Origin: Amphibalanus amphitrite
Taxonomy: Eukaryota; Arthropoda; Thecostraca; Balanomorpha; Balanidae
Assembly (NCBI RefSeq): GCF_019059575.1
Contig: NW_024881999.1
Span: 332,001 to 396,000 of the forward strand
Length of the DNA: 64,000 nt
Direction: 5' to 3'
Shown: positions 56,701 to 64,000 of the stretch, one piece after another
Position numbering within the stretch: the stretch's first letter is position 1
How the letters are laid out: every line of letters begins with the position of its first letter
Notes under the pieces: generated by a model
Seen by the model: the letters and a program-made list of their open reading frames with translations, nothing else
Database searches by the model: none
Told to the model about the DNA's origin: nothing
Made by a program: the position numbers and the translations under genes

Positions 56701-59700
56701 TGTTTGCGCCTGATAGACGGGCTCCGGTTCCCAGTGGTGGCTCTCTGTGACGACCGCTAACGAACACTGCTGCCTTCATGGCGAGCTGCGATGTGGAGGT
56801 GTGATTTTTTATGGGTTTGCTGCTTTGTGATGAGGTGCGAAAGGAGTCAACATATTCGGAAGTCCTTAATCAGGATGGCTTACTGTTATCTATGTTTTCG
56901 TTATGAGCATGAGTAGATGCCTTTAGCTTCCCAGCGTCGATAGAGGGTGAGTCATGGACTGCTGTGTCATATGTAGATACCAAAGCATACATTTTTATCC
57001 TGCACATTAGAGCATGATTGTGAGGGAACTTTCCTATTTCGGTTCAGCGTGGATCAAGTTGCACACGCTCGTCGATACATACAAATCGATTCAGCTCTCC
57101 CATTTCATCTTCGCTTGTTGCTAAGTGACCGCAGCCGCCTTTCTGCATCGGTATAACCACAAAGTTGCCGGGGAGACGTGCGCCTTGGCTGGATGAATCC
57201 TCGAGAATCCCACTGAGCCCGGCTGACGTAGTTTCAGTTAATGTTGACCGAAATAACTTCTCCAACAAATCCACGAGTCTGGACTCCGACGTCAGCAACG
57301 TTTGTCGAACGCCAGACTCACAAGTCAAAGCCTTCGGTCACTTACAACTATAGCAATCCGTGTCGTCTGTTTCTGAAGGTACCATGAGCTAGAGAGCTGA
57401 GTTGTGGATAGCGACATGTCTGGACGGTCGCCGTCGACTGCCAAGTGCCACCCGACTCATCCGATGTCCGATTTATGGTTCACACTCAGAGTGGATCATT
57501 TGACGACGCGCTACAAAAGACCAGGATGCGGGCTCGGGCAAACGGACACGGTTATTTACTGTCTGTTGGGTTATTTTGTTATTGGTGGGTCATGTAGCTT
57601 TGCGAGAGAGATTAAACTTGATTTAGGTGGATTGTGGAGCGATGTAACATTTATGTGAATAGGTTTTGACTTTTGATTGACTTTTGATGCATTTATCATT
57701 CCTTCACTACGAAATGCGAATCTGAAGTGAATTAATCTTTCGGCTTGACTTATGGTGTTATTAACTCTTCATATGTGGTGTTACAACAATGAGTTTTCCC
57801 CTTGATCCTTGGAAGGTAACTTCAGTGCCTTCGTACCTATCTGCGCTTACGCTTTCCATTGTCCGTTTTATTTTCGCAACTCATTGCTGTCTGCCTTCAT
57901 CCGCCAGCAAAGCAGACAGCTTGGACGTCCGTCCGTCCGTCCGTCCGTCCGTCCGTCCGTCCGTCCGTCCGTCCACCCGTCCATCCATCCGTCCGTCCGT
58001 CCGTCCGTCCATCCGTTCGTCTGTCCATCCGCCCGTCCATCCCGCCGCCCGTCCGCCTGTCCGTCGGCCGGCGGCTCGGTCGGTGTGCTCCTGTCCATTG
58101 ATCCCCGATCGACTGGTCGCTGTGTTCATAGAGAAAGGATCGACTGGGGGCTGTGCTCATAGAGAAATGAGCGGATCGGTACTGTGCTCATAGAGCAATG
58201 AGTGGATCGGTGCTGTGTTCATAGAGAAATGAGCGGATCGGTACTGTGCTCATAGAGAAATGAGGGGATCGGTACTGTGTTCATAGAGAAATGAGCGGAT
58301 CGGTACTGTGTTCATAGAGAAATGAGCGGATCGGTGCTGTATTCATAGAGAAGTGAGCGGAAGCCGAGTCGGGGTCTGGGCACAGCGACAGGCGCCCGAG
58401 CCATGTCAGGTTGTCAGACGGTGAAGCGGTTATATCCTCCTAACACTGACATGGACACTGATGATGACACGCACACGAACTGCATGAACACTAGCGTTGA
58501 CAAAGATACTGGCACCGATACCAATACCAACACCTATGTATACCACTGGCCAATAGTGTCACCTACATATATAAATACATTATGCATAGTTATCTCGATG
58601 GTTCGACACATACGCATTGATTTTATGAGACAAAGACCGACATCAACATCATCATTCTGGACGCCGCTCTATTGATCCCTGAGACCTGTGCAATGATTGT
58701 TGACGTGTGCTGTCGGGTCCCGTATCATTGGAATGCAATCATAGCGCCGCCTTGCCTGATTGGACGGGATGGCTGTCAAAACTTGTTGACTGCTTAGTGG
58801 AAGGTTCCGCGGAGATGAAACAGTTTGTTGCAGACACTTCTGATGTGATTTTGGCGCAGTGCAGGGGCCGGTGTTGAAACAACACATTGTTGAACCCGGT
58901 TCTTGTTCCCTTGTGTGTGGGCGTGCTTATGCGTCGTTAATGCTTGTAGAATAGGTAGTCATTTGCCTAATGGTCTCCGATTAAATCAGGACTGAAACTT
59001 CAATGGGGCAACGGCACCACATTTGGCCATTTGTGACCGTTCGCTGTGATAGAAGGTAATGTTGTCCCGTCTGCCGTTGTGCACGGCATGATAACGCTGT
59101 GGAGACGACAGATGCCAGGGCTCCCACCGCTAACCTGGCTCTGGGCAGGGTCGCTCTTAAAAGCAGCTATGTCTTCTTGAATGGTACCGATACATGCCAC
59201 CGTGCTGTTCTCTCTCTTGCTTTTCAATTAGACAGTCTTATTTAACTTAATGACTAATTGAGCTGTAAATGAAGCGGCCCAATTCAGTTTCGGATGCTGG
59301 TCCGGTGACTGTTCTTATTTGAACCGGCGAAATACACTGTCATTCCTATCTCGCGGGAATCACACCTCGACCTCTCACGTTTTCCATCTCACACCTCTGT
59401 TTCATCTGCCGTGCTGAAATACCTTCGTGTCGTTGCTGGCCGTTCGCGCCTGCCTTCTCACAACTCCCGTGTAAGCTTACCGTGGGTCGTGAGCGTCTCA
59501 GCCATAATGGTTTCGGCTCCTTTACTGCTGACACTGCCGGCTTCGCTCAGTTTCCCAGCGACAAAGACGCGGCGCGACCCCGCTCGTTCCATTTTCACAT
59601 TTTGTCGAAAGGGCACAGTCTCGCCACTGCTGCCGTTCCCTAAAGGTCACGGAGGTCGTGGGGTACTGCTCGCCTGAAATGCAAAATCATATATCTCGCT

Positions 59701-62700
59701 AATGAGCTGTTCACACTGGACAGGCTGGCACCAGAGTAATCTGCCGCCCGACAGGCCGCGGATTGAAATGGAGGCGTCGATGCTGGTTTATGTTTTTATG
59801 TCGGGCTTGGCTGCGATGACCAGCTGGTGTGAGTGATTTGAGGAGCTTATGGCTGTCGGTAAAACTCGGCATCGTTTGTCATTTTTCAGTCAACGAGCGT
59901 ATTGTTTCGGATATTGGGATCCCGGGGGGCCTTGCAGAATCTCAACTCTCGAGCTTTATTGTTTGTGATGAGTTTGGCAAACGCAGGCCTAGAGCTGGTG
60001 TTTCCACCCAAATGACTTGATCGGCTGCGGTGCGCCTGGAGACCAATCCTATACATGTATCATTGAACATTCAAACCTAATATTCGCGAGCGGGCAAATA
60101 TGATTTACCATGTGACGGTAATCCCTTTGAAATAACTATGTTAACTGGAAGTGCAGCGTCCGCGCCGTCACTGACTCCTTCTCCCTCCCTCATTATTGTC
60201 TTTCCGAGACCTTACCTATGTACAAACTAGGTATTGAGCGGCATGTGCATGACATGACCTAAGACCCTGTTCTTTGGGGTAGCGATCGACTCCGACCCGC
60301 CTCAGACCATGTCAGCGGAAGGAGCCGTGGGCTCAATTGATCTTCCACCGACACGGAATCGTTGATCTTGATCGTTATTAGAGACGGATGAGCGGTCGAC
60401 CGGACCGGCATCAGGACGGGAAGACTCCCCTTGTTTTGATGGCATGGGGTCAAACAGGGGTCAAATAGTTTCAATAGCTCTCGATCTGTTGGGGCCCACG
60501 CCGAAGAACGAAAACCCCTCTGTTTCCACTGTGTTGCGTTGTTTGTGCTGACGACTGCATGGTTAGGCTTTCATTATGGGTGCTGGCTTTAGCACGGGAG
60601 AAACTGCACACAACTGCTGACGTCTACCATCTGTTGCTTTTGTTTACCTGAGAGCATAATTCGACAATTACTTGAAACGGCTATGGAATGAGAGTGTCAA
60701 TGTTTATATCCGTCGGTATGTGTTTGTTTAGGTATCTGTGTGGGGAGAGGCAAACCCTGGTTTCCGTTAACCAACTAGCATCTCTATTGGTCAGGAATGG
60801 GGAAAGGACATCAGAAGGGGTTTAGGATGAACGGGACGTGATCAGAAGCGAAAGGAGCGTCAAGGTGGAACCTTCAGCCAAGGGGCGACTGCTGTGGCAG
60901 CCACGATTCAGTGGCGGGGTTTGGGGCCAGAAGACAGCGCTATATGGCTGTAGGTCCGTGCTTACATGCCGGGCCCAAACAAACTAGACTCGGGCACAAA
61001 CAAACGGCGCTATACAAGCGAGCCATCGACGGCGAGGGCCTTCTGAAGGCGAGTGGGGATGGGACACCCTAACTGCTACCGGTGTAGATCAGGGTCTTTA
61101 CTCGTTGTCACCAGCGTTCCTCATATAGCTTGACCCGATGACCTGTTAGAGAACCTCTGCCGGCTGTCATTGCTGTACGATGGCTTGAGAGCCCTGAGAA
61201 CACATTCAGCCCTGAGATGACACCGAGAGCGGCTGTGGTGGCTGTGATAGCTTGGTCTGATTCAGAAAGTCGCATTGATGGAGGAACGGCGATTTCGTCC
61301 TGCCTCCGTCCATACCCTCCATATGGAACCGGTACAACCACTGTGTCCTGTGTCCTCTGTATCCATTGTGTTCATTGTGTCCATTATTGCTGTAACCGTT
61401 GTGTCCACTTTGTCCCGGTGTCCAGTGTCCCTATGTCCTCTGTGTCCGCTGCTCGCCTGGCTGCTATGGTCCTCCCCTCCCGTTCCATAATATCGATGAA
61501 GATGAGATGGGATCAGCCGCGGAATGGACGACGCTCTCGGGATTGCCTGTCGGTGATGGTATATTGTTGACCTTAGTTATTGCCGCAGCTTCTGGAATAT
61601 CGCGTATGTGGAGGGCTTTGGGGAAAATTTCATTTACAGGCATAACCTGTCGTGGCTCTCGAACATATATTAGTTCCATGGAATGGAATTGAGTGGCTAG
61701 TTTATATATGTCGCCTCGTATATCATACGAATGGCCTGCAATGCTGAAACGAGATGTTGGATATGGTATCTCCACTTCATGACAACGTGGTATCTCCAAA
61801 CTCGTCTCCTTATGAAACAGTGATTACTGATTACGCATCACATGCCCGAAGTGATGCCTCATATTCTTACAAAAACACCCTCCAAACCATTCGAATAATT
61901 ACATGTGCCATCTTGTGTTTTCCCTCCGGTATATGCGGTGGTACCGCACAGCTCGGCGCGTGCGATAATTGACCGATACGGTCTGTCCGTGCCGTCCGAT
62001 GCCCGATATGGCCGCGGGCTCCGACCTCCCGTTGATTCCCATCGGACATTGATGGGCTGCTCGCCGCCGGCGGGTATTGGTCTGACGGGCGATGGTTGGT
62101 GTCTGGCGCTGGGTGGCGTCGGAGGTCCGTTATGGTTTCGAATTTTCTGTGATGGTGTCTAAGGTCTGTGTATGTGAGGTCCGTGATGGTTTTTGAGGGT
62201 CGTGGTTTTATGTGCGGTTTTTGGTGGTGTGTGATGCTTGTGGTAATGTGTGAGGGTTGTGAAAGTTTCGGACTTTCTGTTATTGTTTCTAAGGTCTGAG
62301 ATGTTTGAGGTCATCGATGACTCATATTGACTAAGGCCGTCATGCTTGTGGTGTCCGTGTTTGGTATCTGTTGTCGTTCCTTGGGCTGTGTGATGCCGCA
62401 CACACAGTGTGTTGCCGGGCGACCCCAGTCCTGGCTCAGCTGGGCCGCGGTCGGCCTGCCATCAGCGCGGCGGCCGGTCGCGGCTGGGACAATAGCCGAC
62501 TAAGCTGTTTCCATTACTGGACTCGGACGGCCGGGCAGCTCCGCCGGGGCTGGCGATCCCACAGACAGACGGACATTCGCGGCAAGGTCATGATCTCACT
62601 GACATTGACTGATCCCACGGACTGATATCTGGTCTCGCTGAATCTGACTGATCCGAGTGAAGGCGCAAACAGTCCCGGCACGGCAAAGTCTCCCTGGGAC

Positions 62701-64000
62701 TGATTGGAAATGCAGACACACATATATCTTAGCAGACATTTCCGACACGACTGCGTCTCTCTGAATACATCAGTGCAGCGCCGGGTGTGCCATATCGCGC
62801 CCATGTATAACTGTGTGGCTTTCTTTGCCGACAGACGACACATCAAGGAGGCTCTGAACCAGCAGACGCGGGCCCAGTTTCGGGCCTACGCCGAACAGCA
62901 GTACCCGGGCAGCCCTGATCAGGTGAGACGGCTGCTGAAAAGAAACTTCGTCGCGAAAGTTGTCCTCTCGAAGAATGTAAACTATCCTTATATTGGCTGC
63001 ATTCCTCTGTGTTTAACCAGCTCCGTACTCTTGGAATACGGCAGTGCATAGCTGCATTACTCTGTCCAACCAGTCGGGTCGCGCCCCACGAATACCCAGT
63101 CCGTGGCTGAGGGCAGGGTCGAGCAAGGAGCTAGTGGTGTGGATGAGTGTCAGGTGTAGTCTATTGACACGACAGTCGATGACGGATCGACACTGCCCTG
63201 TCCTGTCCTTCCTGTCCTATTCTGTCGTGTTAACCGTCCAGATGTCCAGCTGCCCTGCCCTACCCTGTCTTGTCCTGTTGCTGACCAACCCCCTCCGCGT
63301 ACGTTCGCCACCGTCCTGTCCCTTTCTGCCCTGCGGCAGACCAACCTCCCTCCCTCCCGCATTCAGTTACCGCTGGTATACCTCGCTGCGGTATACCGCG
63401 TGGGCCGTGTGTTGTGGAGACGGTGCGCCGAACAGCCGGATCCTAGCTAGACTGAATACCCGACTGAATACCCGACTGAATACCCGTCTGGTCAGCGGTC
63501 AGCGGCTCAGCGGTCAGCCCTCGCTGACGGATGGCCCCCCGCCGCGCCGGCGGCTCTGGTTTATTAAGCGGACATGATGCCCAGTAATTGAACATCGGCG
63601 ATCGGTCCGCTCCTCCAGTATCGACCTGTGTCAGGACCCAATCTTGTATGATAATGTGCGGCTTCTTCGGTAAAGGTTACCGCCGCGACTGGCCGGATGT
63701 GTTGTGACAGTGCAGCGCGCTGTTCGTTTGGGAGGGGGCGGGGGTTCACACTGTCAGATCAGAAGGGGGGGCACCTGACACCCTTCCCCTCAGCGGCTGC
63801 GAGAGAACCTGTTTAGTGTTTGCGCGTCATGTCTGTAGCCGGTTTTTCAACTGACTGCATTTGTGTTTGTCGGCAGCAAGCGGTGCTGATCGAGCAGCTT
63901 CAGGAGCAGCACTATCAGCAGTACATGCAACAGCTGTACCAGCAGCAGCTCCAGCAACAGCAGCAGCAGCAGCGGCCGGCACCGGTAGAGACCAGTGGAG
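47564..64000 (+). CDS. ACBD3: ACBD3 (Golgi GCP60), partial at right edge
   Basis: Six exons (47564-47702, 48621-48762, 50211-50351, 50798-50917, 62835-62922, 63877-beyond the window) join in phase to 251 residues so far. ACBD3 is a peripheral Golgi scaffold; in other animals it binds giantin through a C-terminal GOLD domain and recruits PI4KB through its Q-rich region. Seen here: acyl-CoA-binding domain from about residue 30 (WGLELQHLYHLAVKFYK), through PSYEQKLQLSALQQQ and GVLDVIGRDRRQAWQALG, to RYIELLDSVCATFRPYAEAHK (about 133); then a Q/E-rich charged helix (about 141-180); then KEALNQQTRAQFRAYAEQQYP and LIEQLQEQHYQQYMQQLY with a polyglutamine run. The GOLD domain must lie past 64000. The charged helix is shorter than in vertebrates, so a missed exon in the 11.9-kb intron 4 is possible, although the phases fit without one. 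Confidence 0.94.
47880..48546. mobile_element. Repeat element with four diverged internal units, ACBD3 intron 1
   Basis: Four related stretches (about 47980-48062, 48108-48190, 48229-48306 and 48408-48455) share the theme AATTTGAGCGCCATCGG, then CAGCCGTTCTCGAGAT. The ends carry an inverted GAGCGAGCGAG motif (ACGGAGCGAGCGAG at about 47882; CGCTCGCTCCGT at about 48533). The minus-strand frame repeats the peptide FQISRTAGP as a by-product. Confidence 0.65.
48621..48762 (+). CDS. ACBD3: ACBD3 exon 2 (residues 47-94)
   Basis: Acceptor CTATCTGGCAG, donor GTCAGT. Encodes the conserved PSYEQKLQLSALQQQ and GVLDVIGRDR segments. Confidence 0.95.
48823..49072. mobile_element. Tc1/mariner-type MITE in ACBD3 intron 2
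   Basis: Flanked by TA (48821-48822 and 49073-49074). Inverted ends CCGTAAAGTGGGGC and GCCCCACCTTACGG. GTGGGGCTATTTGAGACA is repeated three times at the left and twice, inverted, at the right. 250 bp, no coding capacity. Confidence 0.85.
49885..50210. repeat. 52-bp minisatellite abutting ACBD3 exon 3
   Basis: Six copies of a unit containing CATATTTCTCCGTTTAGA begin at 49937, 49989, 50041, 50093, 50144 and 50192, with a weaker copy before. The last copy is cut by the exon 3 acceptor and supplies its pyrimidine tract. Confidence 0.88.
50211..50351 (+). CDS. ACBD3: ACBD3 exon 3 (residues 94-141)
   Basis: Acceptor CTCCTTTCACAG, lying in the last unit of a 52-bp tandem repeat; donor GTGAGT. Encodes QAWQALGELSRPEAM and the final helix of the domain. 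Confidence 0.95.
50798..50917 (+). CDS. ACBD3: ACBD3 exon 4 (residues 141-181)
   Basis: Acceptor CCCCGGTACAG, donor GTAAGG. Encodes a charged, probably coiled-coil helix rich in E, Q and R. Confidence 0.9.
52033..52931. mobile_element. AGGTCA-rich TTAA element 4
   Basis: TTAA at 52029-52032 and a mutated TTAC at 52932-52935 flank inverted ends CCCTCGCATGTG and CACATGCGAGGG. It is an inverted relative of the element at 30426-31332 over nearly its whole length. Contains AGGTCACAGGTCAAAGGTCA at about 52760 and a block of GGTCAGGTCAGG at about 52370. It lies inside the hAT at 51643-54659. Confidence 0.87.
52936..53208. mobile_element. Truncated AGGTCA/TTAA-type element end
   Basis: Carries TGACCTGGTGACCTGACCTG (about 53046), a TTTGTGAAAAACC block, a GGGGGGTGCATCAACCCCCC block and the end GGGCGAGGG followed by CTAA instead of TTAA. 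The left end was not found; sequence before 52029 with TGACC motifs may belong to it, which would place element 4 inside it. Confidence 0.6.
53325..54457. mobile_element. hAT element with perfect 8-bp duplication (inner)
   Basis: Ends CAGGGGCGTAGCCAAGG (53325) and CTACGCCCCTG (to 54457), flanked by AATATCGG at 53317-53324 and 54458-54465. The interior is full of GGGGCCCC and CCTGGTCGCCTGG-like repeats and has no transposase frame. Confidence 0.9.
54740..55104 (+). promoter_or_regulatory. CpG-rich segment, possible internal promoter/leader exon
   Basis: A GC- and CpG-rich segment in ACBD3 intron 4 has CCCCGCCCCGCCCC (about 54791), a CTTATAC sequence upstream, and ends with CAGGAAACAG followed by GTTAGT, a plausible splice donor at 55105. 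It could be a first exon of a shorter ACBD3 transcript. This is inference only. Confidence 0.3.
55105..57905. other. ACBD3 intron 4 sequence, no gene recognised
   Basis: No exon, RNA gene or bounded transposon that I can support. Small frames at 56133-56348 and 57044-57328 show no family resemblance. Confidence 0.45.
57925..58075. repeat. CCGT tetranucleotide microsatellite
   Basis: Tandem GTCC/CCGT units with CATC and CGCC variants. The open frames (VRPSVRPS or DGRTDGRT) are by-products. Confidence 0.95.
58100..58355. repeat. 31-bp minisatellite
   Basis: About seven copies of a 31-bp unit containing TCATAGAGAAATGAGCGGAT and TCGGTACTGTG, with few substitutions between copies. It follows the CCGT microsatellite within about 30 bp. 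Confidence 0.9.
58356..62834. other. Rest of ACBD3 intron 4, no gene recognised
   Basis: Contains low-order repeats: TGTGTCC/TGTGTCCA (61340-61450) and a GGTCTGTGATGTTTGAGG-like series (62165-62310). No splice-bounded exon with recognisable coding sequence was found. Confidence 0.45.
62835..62922 (+). CDS. ACBD3: ACBD3 exon 5 (residues 181-210)
   Basis: Acceptor TTCTTTGCCGACAG, donor GTGAGA. Encodes RHIKEALNQQTRAQFRAYAE, then QQYPGSPDQ. Confidence 0.93.
63190..63300. repeat. CCTGT/CTGTC low-complexity repeat
   Basis: Imperfect CCTGTCCTGTC pentamers in ACBD3 intron 5. Confidence 0.7.
63448..63490. repeat. 12-bp tandem repeat
   Basis: CGACTGAATACC-type unit repeated about three times in ACBD3 intron 5. 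Confidence 0.8.
63877..64000 (+). CDS. ACBD3: ACBD3 exon 6, cut by window edge (residues 211 on)
   Basis: Acceptor TTTGTCGGCAG. Encodes QAVLIEQLQEQHYQQYMQQL and a polyglutamine stretch. No donor is seen before the edge. Confidence 0.93.

Noticed and set aside
57789-58193. Several frames reading VRPSVRPS or DGRTDGRT
   Set aside because: Produced by the CCGT tetranucleotide repeat in all frames.

Overview
This is a eukaryotic nuclear genome window, most likely from an arthropod and possibly a crustacean. The genes are split by GT-AG introns. The gene content is animal (an SLC22 transporter, a C-type lectin, Golgi ACBD3, replication factor GINS1). A short interstitial run of TTAGG, the arthropod telomere unit, lies near 46.36 kb. 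Species is not determined; the crustacean suggestion is a guess from repeat style. No bacterial, organellar or viral genes were seen.

Four protein-coding genes can be assembled from phase-compatible exons. (1) GINS1/PSF1, minus strand: exons at 24719-24648, 24241-24177 and 16192-16091 give the first 79 residues; later exons were not found to the left. (2) An SLC22-type organic ion transporter, plus strand: nine exons from 28792 to 35464 give a complete 520-residue product. (3) A secreted C-type-lectin-like protein, plus strand: three exons from 38194 to 40310, 252 residues, complete. (4) ACBD3/GCP60, plus strand: six exons from 47564 to the window edge, covering the acyl-CoA-binding domain, charged helix and Q-rich region; the GOLD domain lies beyond the edge. 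The genes have no evident functional link.

Most of the remaining sequence is repeats and transposons, several with defined ends. 1727-3560 is a TA-flanked element with interleaved inverted repeats. 9925-11755 is bounded by inverted ~180-bp repeats. 12.3-13.64 kb has a CT tract and a GA tract flanking GC-rich DNA. GINS1 intron 2 is filled by a ~7.2 kb hAT-like composite (16837-24079) that contains a TTAA MITE, a Mutator-like element with a perfect 9-bp target duplication (17872-20373) and two abutting TTAA elements. A GGGAACG-rich element (25247-26768) interrupts a non-LTR reverse transcriptase remnant. ACBD3 intron 4 holds a hAT (51643-54659, perfect 8-bp duplication) that contains another hAT (53325-54457, perfect 8-bp duplication) and AGGTCA-rich TTAA elements.

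The most notable system is a family of TTAA-flanked, piggyBac-like non-autonomous elements (21425-22453, 22458-23650, 30426-31332, 52033-52931, plus a truncated relative to 53208). They are packed with AGGTCA nuclear-receptor half-sites, including DR1 arrangements, and have G-run/C-run blocks just inside the ends. They sit in introns of three different genes. The first coding exons of GINS1, SLC22 and ACBD3 are AT-richer than the later exons, following large compositional domains.
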